DNA of 64,000 nucleotides from Lentzea alba. GTDB lineage: Bacteria; Actinomycetota; Actinomycetes; Mycobacteriales; Pseudonocardiaceae. The notes under the pieces were generated by a model, which worked only from the letters and a program-made list of their open reading frames with translations, had not been told where the DNA came from and did not search any database. A program made the position numbers and the translations under genes. How positions within the stretch are numbered: position 1 is the stretch's first letter; each line of letters opens with the position of its first letter. Of this stretch, positions 39,282 through 48,764 are shown piece after piece. The stretch lies in assembly GCF_011067745.1 (NCBI RefSeq), contig NZ_JAAMPJ010000008.1, positions 62,001 to 126,000 of the forward strand, in the 5' to 3' direction.

Positions 39282-40061
39282 CACCGTGTCCACGGTGACG
39301 CCGGACGCCACGATCATGCTGAGCAACGGGTCCGGCACCTGCCGGTGGAACTGCACGACGTAGTTGTCGGCCGTGGAGAACAGAGCTTTCGACATGCCCT
39401 GCCACGTCTTGGTGATGCGCGCGACCTCGGTCTCCGTGTGGTCCTGCAGCGAGAAGTTCCACGCGCGCCAGTTCTCCGCGTAGATGCCGCCGACCTTCAT
39501 CCCGTTGCAGACGTAGGCGAAGCGGACCTTGCCGAACACGTTCTCCTGGACGATCTCGCCGATCGGCATGCCGTCACCGCGCTCGACGATCACCTTGGAC
39601 TTCCACATGGTCGCGGGCCGGACCAGCCGGAGCAGCGGATGCCCCTGCACGTCCCGGATCTCCAGCCGGACGTCCAGCATCGAGTCCATCTTCGTGAAGG
39701 CGCGCAACGCTTTGGCGGCCCCGGACTGGCCGACCTGTTCCACGGTGCCGATGTGGCGGGCGTGCTGGTCGTAGATGACGTAGGAGTTCGACATCTCGAT
39801 GAGCTTCGCCTTCTGGTTCACCACCAGGACGGGCTCGGTGAACAGCGTGCCGCCGCCACCCTGCACGGGTTGCCCGATGCCGGCGCGCTGGACCTGGTGC
39901 GCCACGCGGTCCTGGCCGGTGCCGCCCATCTGCATCTCCATGTGATGGGCGTCGGTCTGTTGCTGGCGCGGCTGGGTGTGGGGCGTCCACTGGGCGCCGT
40001 CCCACCAGCGGACGAAGCGCGGATCGGCGTTGTCCGGGTACCAGCCTGGCGCGGTGTTCAT
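39261..40061 (-). CDS. Scramblase-like protein with DUF2510 N-terminus
   Basis: A 266-residue protein from ATG 40061 (MNTAPGWYPDNADPRFVRWW); an open frame continues upstream without family signal. The N-terminal DUF2510 (GWYPDNADPRFVRWWDGAQW) is common in actinomycete envelope proteins. The rest resembles the phospholipid scramblase/LURP-one-like beta-barrel: TEPVLVVNQKAKLIEMSNSY, YDQHARHIGTVEQVG, VFGKVRFAYVCNGMKVGG and VVQFHRQVPDPLLSMIV. The role in bacteria is unproven; lipid or membrane contact is likely. Confidence 0.8.
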   Translation of the reverse strand: MNTAPGWYPDNADPRFVRWWDGAQWTPHTQPRQQQTDAHHMEMQMGGTGQDRVAHQVQRAGIGQPVQGGGGTLFTEPVLVVNQKAKLIEMSNSYVIYDQHARHIGTVEQVGQSGAAKALRAFTKMDSMLDVRLEIRDVQGHPLLRLVRPATMWKSKVIVERGDGMPIGEIVQENVFGKVRFAYVCNGMKVGGIYAENWRAWNFSLQDHTETEVARITKTWQGMSKALFSTADNYVVQFHRQVPDPLLSMIVASGVTVDTVLSQNQG

Positions 40062-40148
40062 GTCGTGAGCGTACGACTTGACGACAGCCGTTGGTGCCAG
40101 GCGACAGGGCACATGTTGTCGCCTGGCAGCTCTCCAACGGTCAGCGCG

Positions 40149-40340
40149 TCAACTGATCGTGATCGCGCTCGCCGGGCACAGGCCGGCCGCCTCCTTCGCG
40201 GTGGCCTCGTGCGTGGCGTCGGGGTGCTCCACCAGCAGCACGACCGTGCCGTCGTCTTCGTTCTGGTCGAAGAGATCCGGGTCGGTCAGCACGCACATCC
40301 CCGAACCGCAGCACTTCGACTGGTCGACGGAAATCCTCAT
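40149..40340 (-). CDS. 3Fe-4S-type ferredoxin, P450 redox partner
   Basis: A 63-residue ferredoxin from ATG 40340 that overlaps the P450 TGA (ATGA). Cluster Cys: CCGSGMC and LCPASA, the single-cluster 3Fe-4S type. It supplies electrons to the P450 encoded just upstream. It is a paralogue of the ferredoxin at 34437-34637 and is the last gene of an ABC-F/P450/ferredoxin operon. No reductase gene is adjacent. Confidence 0.92.
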   Translation of the reverse strand: MRISVDQSKCCGSGMCVLTDPDLFDQNEDDGTVVLLVEHPDATHEATAKEAAGLCPASAITIS

Positions 40341-41544
40341 GACGACCACGCTACTGGCAACGAGTGGACTCCGTAGATCCCCATGTCCGTGCGCAGCGGC
40401 ACCTCCTCCGGGGCGATGTCCAGCCGGAGGTCGGGGAAGTCCTGGAACAGCTTCGTGAACCCGATGCGCATCTCGATGCGCGCGAGCTGCTGACCCAGGC
40501 ACTGGTGGATGCCGTGCCCGAACGCGACGTGGCCCGACGCGGGGCGGCGCAGGTCGAGTTCCTCGGGGTTGCCGGGGAACTTCTCCGGGTCGCGGTTCGC
40601 CGTCGGCACGTGCATCAGCACGGTGTCGCCCGCCTTGATCAGGTGGCCGTCGATCTCCACGTCCTCGGTCGCGGTGCGCACCGGTCCGAAGTGGATGATC
40701 GACAGGTACCGCATCAGCTCCTCGACGGCGTTGTCGATGACCTCGGGCTCGTCCTTGAGGATCTTGAGCTGGTCGGGGTGCTGCAGCAGCGTGAACGTGC
40801 CGATGCCCAGCATGTTCGCCGTGGTCTCGTGGCCGGCGAGGAGGAGCAGCAGCGCCATGTTCGACGCTTCCTCGTCGGTCGGTTCCCCGGTGGCGAGCAG
40901 ATCGCTGATCATGTCGTCGCCGCCGGGGTTCGCCTTCTTGCGGGCGATCAGCTCGCGCATGAAGTCCTGAATGCGCGCCATTGCGTCCATGGCCTCCTTG
41001 AACGTGCTGTCCAGGCTCAGCATCTTCGCCGTGTCCTCCTGGAACCTGTGCCGCTCGTCGTAGTCGACGCCGAGCAACGCGCAGATCACCAGTGACGGCA
41101 CCGGTAGCGCGAACTCCTTGACGAGGTCCGCGCGGTTGCCGAGCGACCGCATGTGCGCGAGCTGGTCGTCGACGATCGTGGCGATCCACTCGGACAGCTG
41201 GTTCATCCGCCGGACCGTGAACTGCCCCTGCAGCATCTTGCGCAGGCGGGTGTGATCCGGCGGGTCCTGGCTCAGGAACATGCCCGGCTCGGCCTTGCGC
41301 TTGTCCTCGGGCACGTCGCCCTGGAACCGCTTGTCGAGCAGGTGGTGCTTCTCCGGGTTGTTGGTGAACTTCGGACTGCCCAGGATCTCGCGCACCTGGT
41401 GGTGGCCCGTGACCAGCCAGCCGAGGTGACCGTCGGCGAACTTCAGCCTGCTGATGCGGGCCTGCTCGCGGATGCCGGTGATCTCGGCGGGCGGGTCGAA
41501 CGGGTTCTGGCGCGTGGTCGGCAGTTCGTCGGAGATCAGTTCGG

Positions 41545-41548
<4 letters not shown>
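40337..41548 (-). CDS. Cytochrome P450
   Basis: A 403-residue P450 from ATG 41548. A GTG three codons upstream is less likely because GGGAGG sits at the right distance from the ATG. I-helix LAGHETTANM, K-helix EELMR, heme loop FGHGIHQCLG with Cys350 as ligand. Its ATG overlaps the stop of the ABC-F gene (ATGA) and its stop overlaps the ferredoxin start, so the three genes are translationally coupled. Pairing with a ribosome-protection protein suggests the P450 may inactivate or tailor the same ribosome-targeting compound. Confidence 0.95.
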
Positions 41549-43140
<1,592 letters not shown>

Positions 43141-43155
43141 GCGGGATCCTCTTTT

Positions 43156-43225
43156 GGGTACGCGAAATCAGGACGTGATGCGTGGTGGCACACGTCCTGA
43201 ATCAGAGGTAGAAGACCCCGTACCC
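43156..43225 (-). promoter_or_regulatory. Attenuator-like hairpins in the ABC-F leader
   Basis: On the minus strand a 10-bp hairpin (arms 43200-43191 and 43177-43168, starting TCAGGACGTG) begins one base after the leader stop and is followed by TTTC. GGGTACG inside the leader ORF (43225-43219) can pair with CGTACCC (43162-43156) just upstream of the ABC-F ribosome site. Two mutually influencing structures and a leader ORF are the layout of ribosome-mediated attenuation. Confidence 0.6.
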
Positions 43226-43234
43226 GAATCCCAT
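43202..43234 (-). CDS. Ten-residue leader peptide MGFGYGVFYL
   Basis: ATG at 43234, TGA at 43202-43204, 61 bases before the ABC-F start. A GGTGGG precedes it. The peptide is rich in aromatic and Gly residues. The hairpin arm starts one base past its stop. Too short for statistical support; supported by position before an ABC-F gene and by the downstream hairpin. Alternative: a chance ORF in the leader. Confidence 0.55.
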   Translation of the reverse strand: MGFGYGVFYL

Positions 43235-43248
43235 GAAACCCACCGTAC

Positions 43249-43785
43249 CTACGGTCGCAACGCCTTTTCGACCGCGTTCTTGAGATCCCGCACGCTCTCC
43301 TCGGTGCCCGGCGCCGGCCCGGCCGTGCTGCCCCCGCCGACGAGCCGGTAGAAGAGCAGGCCCTCGATGAACGCCGTGAAATGCGCTCCCGCCCGCTCCG
43401 GATCCTCGTGGCCCAGGGCCTCGGCGAGCGCTGTCGCCTGTTCCCGCGGCGAGTGGACCATGATCGTCTTGAGCTCTGGGTGGTGAGTGGCCTCCAGCAT
43501 CGCCGCGTACCTGGCGAGCGTGCGGTTCCGTTCGACGAGCCAGCCGTCGATCGTCCTCGCGATGCCGCCCGCGAGGTCGGTGGGATCGAGGACGATCTCC
43601 TGCTGCTCCTGCTCGGCGAGCCTCGCCACGAACCCCTCGATCAACGCCTTGCGCGTGCGGAAGTACGCGCTGGTCGAGCCCTCCGGCAGGCCGGCCCGGC
43701 GGTCGACCGCGCGGTGGGTGAGCCCGCGCATGCCGTGTTCGGCCACGAGTGCGATCGCGGCGTCGGTGATCAGGTCCCTGCGCAC
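43249..43785 (-). CDS. TetR family regulator of a divergent monooxygenase
   Basis: A 178-residue repressor from GTG 43785. HTH: LITDAAIALVAEHGMRGLTHRAVDRRAGLPEGSTSAYFRTRKALI. The C-terminal domain is of usual length. Divergent from an FAD monooxygenase gene, with three copies of a CTACA-N2-TGTAG site between them, its likely operators. It is also upstream of the ABC-F leader on the same strand, 14 bases before it. Confidence 0.9.
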   Translation of the reverse strand: MRRDLITDAAIALVAEHGMRGLTHRAVDRRAGLPEGSTSAYFRTRKALIEGFVARLAEQEQQEIVLDPTDLAGGIARTIDGWLVERNRTLARYAAMLEATHHPELKTIMVHSPREQATALAEALGHEDPERAGAHFTAFIEGLLFYRLVGGGSTAGPAPGTEESVRDLKNAVEKALRP

Positions 43786-43803
43786 TGTGCTCCTCGTCTC
43801 GCT

Positions 43804-43846
43804 CTACAGCTGTAGTCTACAGGTGTAGAGTCCTCTACATCTGTAG
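43804..43846. promoter_or_regulatory. Three palindromic operator copies, TetR/monooxygenase
   Basis: CTACAGCTGTAG (43804-43815, perfect palindrome), CTACAGGTGTAG (43817-43828) and CTACATCTGTAG (43835-43846). Copies 1 and 2 start 13 bp apart, copies 2 and 3 start 18 bp apart. The third overlaps the start of the GAGGAGG ribosome site of the monooxygenase. Probable TetR binding sites for both genes. Confidence 0.8.
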
Positions 43847-43857
43847 AGGAGGCTGGG

Positions 43858-44931
43858 ATGAAGGCGATCGTGGTCGGTGGCGGCATCGGCGGACTGGCGG
43901 CGGCGGTGTCGTTGCGCCGCGTCGGCTGGGAGGTCCAGGTGCTGGAACGGGCCTCCGCTTTCGGCGAGATCGGCGCCGGCGTGGGCGTGATGCCGAACGC
44001 GTTGCGCGCGCTGGAGTGGATGGGGCTCGCGGACGAGGTGCGCCGGCTCGGCACGCCGCGCGTGTCCGGTGGTGTTCGCGCCTCCGACGGCCGCTGGCTG
44101 GTGCACTTACCGGACGTCGGCCAGGAGAAGGTCATCGCGATGCACCGGGCCGATCTGCACGGCGTGCTGCTGCGCGCACTGCCGTCCGAGATTCTTTTCA
44201 ACGACGTCGAGGTCACCGGCGTCGAGGAGCTGGACGCGGACCTCGTGGTGGCGGCGGACGGCATCAACAGCCGCCTGCGCGGGGTGCTGCTGCCCGACGC
44301 GCCGGGACCGGTGTACGCGGGGGCCACGGCGTGGCGAGGGGTGGCGCCGGGTCCCTACGACCTGCCCATCTCGCAGACGCTCGGTCCCGGCGGCGAGGCG
44401 GGGATCCTGCCGCTGGGCGACGGCAGGGTCTGCTGGTACGTGGCCGCGGTGGCGCCCGCGGCGGCGGACCTGGACCCGCTGGAGCTGTTCGCCGGCTGGC
44501 ACGAGCCGCTGCCGTCGTTGTTGAGGTCGACTCCGGACGTGCTGCGGCACGACATCTACGAGCTGCCGCTGTTGCCGACGTTCGTGTCCGGACGGGTGGC
44601 GTTGCTCGGCGACGCGGCGCACGCGATGACGCCGTACCTGGGGCAGGGGGCGTGCATGGCACTGGAGGACGCGGTGACCTTGGCCGTGTGCAACGGTGAT
44701 CTCGCCCGGTACGACGCGTTGCGGAGGCCGCGCACGCAGACGGTGTGGAAGGGCTCGCGGATGGCGGGGAAGTTCGGGATCGAGGTGCGGTCGCCGATCG
44801 CGTCGGCGTTGCGCGACTTCGCTTTCCGCGCGTTGCCGCCAACGCTGGCGGTGCGCGGGATGACGCGGTTCTCCGCCTGGGAGGTGCCCGACCAAGTTCA
44901 CTCGAACGGGTCGAATCCACCAGTGAACTAG
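43858..44931 (+). CDS. FAD-dependent monooxygenase (PHBH-type)
   Basis: A 357-residue flavoprotein from ATG 43858 with GAGGAGG upstream. FAD-binding GxGxxG region VVGGGIGGLAAAVSLRRVG, ending in LERA; conserved VVAADGINSRLRG; GD motif RVALLGDAAHAMTPYLGQG. Such enzymes hydroxylate aromatic or polyketide substrates with NAD(P)H. Length is slightly short of the family norm (about 380-400). Regulated by the divergent TetR protein. Confidence 0.9.
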   Translation: MKAIVVGGGIGGLAAAVSLRRVGWEVQVLERASAFGEIGAGVGVMPNALRALEWMGLADEVRRLGTPRVSGGVRASDGRWLVHLPDVGQEKVIAMHRADLHGVLLRALPSEILFNDVEVTGVEELDADLVVAADGINSRLRGVLLPDAPGPVYAGATAWRGVAPGPYDLPISQTLGPGGEAGILPLGDGRVCWYVAAVAPAAADLDPLELFAGWHEPLPSLLRSTPDVLRHDIYELPLLPTFVSGRVALLGDAAHAMTPYLGQGACMALEDAVTLAVCNGDLARYDALRRPRTQTVWKGSRMAGKFGIEVRSPIASALRDFAFRALPPTLAVRGMTRFSAWEVPDQVHSNGSNPPVN

Positions 44932-44940
44932 ATCACTGGT
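44919..44940. terminator. Hairpin at the end of the monooxygenase gene
   Basis: ACCAGTGA (44919-44926) and TCACTGGT (44933-44940) form a perfect 8-bp stem around ACTAGA, with the TAG stop in the loop. Short and without a T-run. Confidence 0.35.
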
Positions 44941-44977
44941 CAATGTTTGGTTTCGGGCAGATAACAGTCCAAAACCA

Positions 44978-44998
44978 CCCTTTGTCGCGCCCTTTGTC
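44978..44998. repeat. Tandem CCCTTTGTC motif upstream of nos
   Basis: CCCTTTGTC occurs at 44978-44986 and 44990-44998, a 12-bp period, about 115 bases before the nitric oxide synthase start. Possible activator site; nothing in the window identifies a regulator. Confidence 0.35.
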
Positions 44999-45113
44999 AC
45001 CCGGTTGCGGTATCAAGCACTCGCTGAGCGTGTCGGACGCGGTCCAGTGATCCAGATGGCGTAGCGCTAGAGGCGGTTTCCCGTACCCGAAAGCGCAACT
45101 ACGGTGCCTCGCC

Positions 45114-46289
45114 ATGACCCCCGTCCCGACTGATGTGATGCCCCGTTCCCTCACAGCGCTCCCCCCGGCGCAGGTCGAGAAGCTCGGCGAGATCGACATC
45201 CCCGAGGCAGAGGACTTCGTCCGGCAACACCACGCCGAACACCCGGACCTCGGTCCCGTCGAGGCCAGACTCGCCGAGGTGCACGCGGAGATCGCCGCGA
45301 CCGGCACCTACCGCCACACGGCCGCCGAACTGACCTTCGGCGCCCGCGTGGCCTGGCGCAACAGCTCCCGCTGCATCGGCCGCCTGTACTGGCGCAGCTT
45401 GAAAGTGCGCGACCAGCGTGAGACGTCCACACCCGCCGACGTGGCCGCGCAATGCGTCGAACACCTCCGCGTGGCCACCAACAAGGGCAAGATCCGGCCC
45501 GTCATCACGATCTTCGCCCCGGTCGAGCCCGGCATGCCGGCGCCGCAGATCCTCAACGAGCAGATCGTCCGCTACGCCGCCTACCGCGGCACGGACGGCG
45601 GCGTGCTCGGGGACGCGCGGAACCTGGCGCTGACCGAGCTCGCGTTGAAGCGCGGCTGGCAACCCCCGGCCAACCGCGGCCCCTTCGACGTGCTGCCGCT
45701 CATGGTGTCCTGCAAGGGACACGACCCCGCACTCGTCGACATCCCCGCCGACGCGGTGCTCGAAGTCCCGCTCTCCCACCCGGAACTGCCGTGGCTGGCC
45801 ACGCTCGGCGTGAAGTGGCACGCCGTCCCCGCGATCAGCAACATGCGGCTGCGCATCGGCGGCATCGACTACCCGTCGGCGCCGTTCAACGGCTGGTACA
45901 TGGGCACGGAGATCGGCGCCCGCAACCTCGCCGACCACGACCGGTACGACCTGCTGCCGTACATCGCCAAACGAATGGGCCTGGACATGTCGTCGGAGGC
46001 GACGTTGTGGCGCGACCGAGCACTGATCGAGCTCAATCGCGCCGTCCTGCACTCGTTCGGCGAGGCCGGGGTCACGATCACCGATCACCACACCGAGTCG
46101 CAGCGGTTCCTCACCCACCTCGAGAAGGAGGAGGCGGCCGGGCGTTCGTGCCCGGCGGAGTGGTCCTGGATCGTGCCCCCCGTGTCGGGCGGGATCACGC
46201 CGGTTTATCACCGCTACTACGACTCGGGTGAACTGCTGCCGAACTTCTTCCCCGCCGCGAAGCCTTCCGGATGTCCTGTCACACAATGA
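45114..46289 (+). CDS. nos: Bacterial nitric oxide synthase, oxygenase only
   Basis: A 391-residue NOS oxygenase from ATG 45114. Heme ligand Cys87 in WRNSSRCIGR, substrate Glu in GWYMGTEIGARN, and conserved WHAVPAISNMRLRIGGIDY and TDHHTESQRFL. It has no reductase domain, as in other bacterial NOS, so it must use general cellular flavoproteins. It oxidises arginine to NO and citrulline. Bacterial NO protects against oxidants and antibiotics and in Streptomyces can nitrate toxins. A permease and transhydrogenase genes follow on the same strand. Confidence 0.96.
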   Translation: MTPVPTDVMPRSLTALPPAQVEKLGEIDIPEAEDFVRQHHAEHPDLGPVEARLAEVHAEIAATGTYRHTAAELTFGARVAWRNSSRCIGRLYWRSLKVRDQRETSTPADVAAQCVEHLRVATNKGKIRPVITIFAPVEPGMPAPQILNEQIVRYAAYRGTDGGVLGDARNLALTELALKRGWQPPANRGPFDVLPLMVSCKGHDPALVDIPADAVLEVPLSHPELPWLATLGVKWHAVPAISNMRLRIGGIDYPSAPFNGWYMGTEIGARNLADHDRYDLLPYIAKRMGLDMSSEATLWRDRALIELNRAVLHSFGEAGVTITDHHTESQRFLTHLEKEEAAGRSCPAEWSWIVPPVSGGITPVYHRYYDSGELLPNFFPAAKPSGCPVTQ

Positions 46290-46293
46290 CCGG

Positions 46294-47364
46294 GTGCAGC
46301 TGACTCGAAGCCTGAACCTGTCCGACGCCGTCTTCGTCGGGCTCGGCTCGATGATCGGCGCGGGTGTTTTCGCGGTGTTCGCCCCGGCCGCGGCGGCGGC
46401 CGGGTCCGCACTGCTCGTCAGCCTCCTCATCGCGGGCGTGATCGCCTGCTGCAACGCGTTGTCGAGCGCCTGGCTGGCCGCGAAGTACCCGCAGTCCGGC
46501 GGCACCTACGTCTACGGTCGCGAACGGCTCGGCCGGATCTGGGGCGACCTGGCCGGCTGGGCGTTCGTGCTCGGCAAGACGGCGTCGTGCGCGGCCATGG
46601 CGCTGACGGTCGGCACCTACGTTGGTGCCCCCAAACTCGTTGGCGTTGCCGCGATCGTGGCGCTGACCGTGCTCAACCTGACCGGCGTCCAGAAGTCCGC
46701 GCTGGTCACGAGGATCATCGTGATCGCGGTGCTGCTCGTCCTCGCGGCCACCGCGGTCACCGCGCAAGAAGCCACGCAGCCGGCGGAGTTCCTGGGCTCA
46801 GGAATCCTTCCCGCCGCCGCGCTGCTCTTCTTCGCGTTCGCCGGCTACGCGCGCATCGCGACGCTCGGAGAGGAGGTCAAGGACCCGCAACGGACCATCC
46901 CCAGAGCGGTGGTCATCGCCCTCGCGATCACCCTCGTCGTCTACGCCGCCGTCGCGCTCACCGCCCTGAGCGCACTGGGCGCGGACCTGGCCACGAAGAC
47001 CCTGGCGGACGTGTCTCCCGCGCTGGCGCCCGTCATCCGGGTCGCCGCGTGCCTGGCCGCGCTCGGCTCCCTGCTGTCGCTGCAACTGGGGGTCAGCAGA
47101 ACCGCGCTGGCGATGGCTCGTGACCGCAGGCTGCCTGGGTTCCTGGCCGACCTGCGCCTCGCCGAGATCGCCACCGGGCTCGTCGCGATCGGGCTGGTGC
47201 TCGCCGTGGATGTCACACGCGCGATCGTGTTCAGCTCGTTCTGCGTGCTGCTCTACTACGCGATCGCCAACGCCAGTGCGTGGACGCTCGGTAAACGCGT
47301 CGTACCCGCGATTGGGCTGGTGGGGTGCCTGACGCTCGCCGGTGCGGTGCTCTGGCAACTGTGA
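46294..47364 (+). CDS. APC-superfamily amino acid permease
   Basis: A 356-residue transporter from GTG 46294, 4 bases after the nos stop; an open frame extends upstream inside nos. About 11 helices. The first contains the APC motif VFVGLGSMIGAGVFAVFAP. Others include FFAFAGYARIATLGEEVKDPQRTIPRAV, typical of the family. It is shorter than most APC members (about 430-500), so the last helix may be missing. Coupling to nos suggests, but does not show, arginine import or citrulline export. Confidence 0.85.
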   Translation: MQLTRSLNLSDAVFVGLGSMIGAGVFAVFAPAAAAAGSALLVSLLIAGVIACCNALSSAWLAAKYPQSGGTYVYGRERLGRIWGDLAGWAFVLGKTASCAAMALTVGTYVGAPKLVGVAAIVALTVLNLTGVQKSALVTRIIVIAVLLVLAATAVTAQEATQPAEFLGSGILPAAALLFFAFAGYARIATLGEEVKDPQRTIPRAVVIALAITLVVYAAVALTALSALGADLATKTLADVSPALAPVIRVAACLAALGSLLSLQLGVSRTALAMARDRRLPGFLADLRLAEIATGLVAIGLVLAVDVTRAIVFSSFCVLLYYAIANASAWTLGKRVVPAIGLVGCLTLAGAVLWQL

Positions 47365-47394
47365 TGTGGCCCAGGTCACCTTTGATCGCGTAAC

Positions 47395-48501
47395 GTGCGT
47401 ACGGTGAAAGTGGGAGCTCCCGCAGAGTCGCGGCCCGCCGAGCGCCGAGTCGCCTGCGTACCGGAAACGGTGTCGTCGCTGGTCGACGCTGGACTGACCG
47501 TGCACGTCCAAGAAGGTGCCGGGCGTCATGCCCACGCCCCCGACGCCGCCTACCGCGCGGCCGGGGCGACCGTGACGCCCGAGGATCCGACGCCGGAGTC
47601 CGACGTCGTCGTGTCCGTGCAGCCGTTGACCCTCGACCAGGCCGGATTGCTCAAACCCGGCGCCATCACGATCAGCTTCCTGCAGCCCGCGAACGAACGC
47701 GCGTTGCTCGAGGTCTACCGCGACCGCCGCGTCACGTCGTTCAGCTTCGACCTGCTGCCACGGGTCACGCGTGCCCAGAGCGCGGACGCCCTGTCGTCGC
47801 AGGCGCTGGTGGCGGGCTACCGGGCCGTCCTGGTCGCCGCCGAACGACTACCGCGCTTCCTGCCCATGTTCACCACCGCCGCGGGCACGGTGCCGCCGGC
47901 CAAGGTGCTCGTCCTGGGCGCCGGTGTCGCCGGGCTGCAGGCGATCGCGACCGCACGCCGTCTCGGTGCCGTCGTCGAGGCGTACGACGTGCGCAAGGCC
48001 GCGGGCGAGGAGGTCCGCAGTCTCGGCGCGAAGTTCCTCGAGCTCGACCTGGAGACGCAGTCCGGTGTCTACGCGTCCGCGCAGTCCGAGGAGTTCCTGG
48101 AACGCCAGCGAGAACTCATCGGCGAGCACGTTGCCCAGTCCGACGTCGTGATCACCACGGCCGCCATCCCCGGCCGCAAGGCCCCGGTGCTCGTCACGAC
48201 CGACATGCTCAAGGCGATGGCGCCCGGTTCCGTGGTGGTCGACCTGGCCGCGGAGTCCGGCGGCAACTACGCCGGTTCGGTTGCCGGCGAGGAGACCTGG
48301 GTCGGCGAGGTGCTGGTGCACGGCGCGCTCAACCTGCCGTCGTCGATGCCCGTGCACGCGAGCCGGCTGTACTCGCGCAACGTGCTCAACCTGCTCAAGC
48401 TGATGATCGCGGACGGGACGGTGGCGCCGAACCTCTCCGACGAGGTGCTCGACGGCTGCTGCCTCACCCACGACGGTCAGATCCGCAAGGAGTCGCCGTG
48501 A
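47395..48501 (+). CDS. pntAA: Proton-translocating NAD(P)+ transhydrogenase subunit alpha 1
   Basis: A 368-residue NAD(H)-binding soluble subunit from GTG 47395 (GTG 47404 is also possible). Conserved parts: AESRPAERRVACVPETV, VLVLGAGVAGLQAIATARRLGA (NAD loop), EAYDVRKAAGEEVRSLGAKF, VVVDLAAESGGN. With the two following genes it forms the three-polypeptide transhydrogenase, which uses the proton gradient to make NADPH from NADH. It follows the permease after 30 bases. Confidence 0.93.
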   Translation: MRTVKVGAPAESRPAERRVACVPETVSSLVDAGLTVHVQEGAGRHAHAPDAAYRAAGATVTPEDPTPESDVVVSVQPLTLDQAGLLKPGAITISFLQPANERALLEVYRDRRVTSFSFDLLPRVTRAQSADALSSQALVAGYRAVLVAAERLPRFLPMFTTAAGTVPPAKVLVLGAGVAGLQAIATARRLGAVVEAYDVRKAAGEEVRSLGAKFLELDLETQSGVYASAQSEEFLERQRELIGEHVAQSDVVITTAAIPGRKAPVLVTTDMLKAMAPGSVVVDLAAESGGNYAGSVAGEETWVGEVLVHGALNLPSSMPVHASRLYSRNVLNLLKLMIADGTVAPNLSDEVLDGCCLTHDGQIRKESP

Positions 48502-48764
48502 TCGACCTGCTGACGATCTTCGTACTGGCCGTGTTCGTGGGCTTCGAGGTGGTCTCGAAGGTGTCGACGATCCTGCACACGCCGCTGATGTCCGGCGCCA
48601 ACGCCATCCACGGCGTGATCCTCGTCGGCGCGATCCTGATCACCGGGTCCGCCGAGAGCACCCTGGAGCTGGTTTTGGGGCTGCTCGCGGTCTTCCTGGC
48701 CACGGTGAACGTGGTCGGCGGGTTCGTGGTGACCGACCGGATGCTGGAGATGTTCCGCAAATGA
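48498..48764 (+). CDS. pntAB: NAD(P)+ transhydrogenase subunit alpha 2 (membrane)
   Basis: An 88-residue membrane subunit from GTG 48498, overlapping the pntAA stop (GTGA). Three helices with FVGFEVVSKVSTILHTPLMSG and NAIHGVILVGA, the conserved PntAB core including the His of the proton channel region. Stop overlaps the pntB ATG. Split alpha subunits are common in actinobacteria. Confidence 0.93.
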   Translation: MIDLLTIFVLAVFVGFEVVSKVSTILHTPLMSGANAIHGVILVGAILITGSAESTLELVLGLLAVFLATVNVVGGFVVTDRMLEMFRK

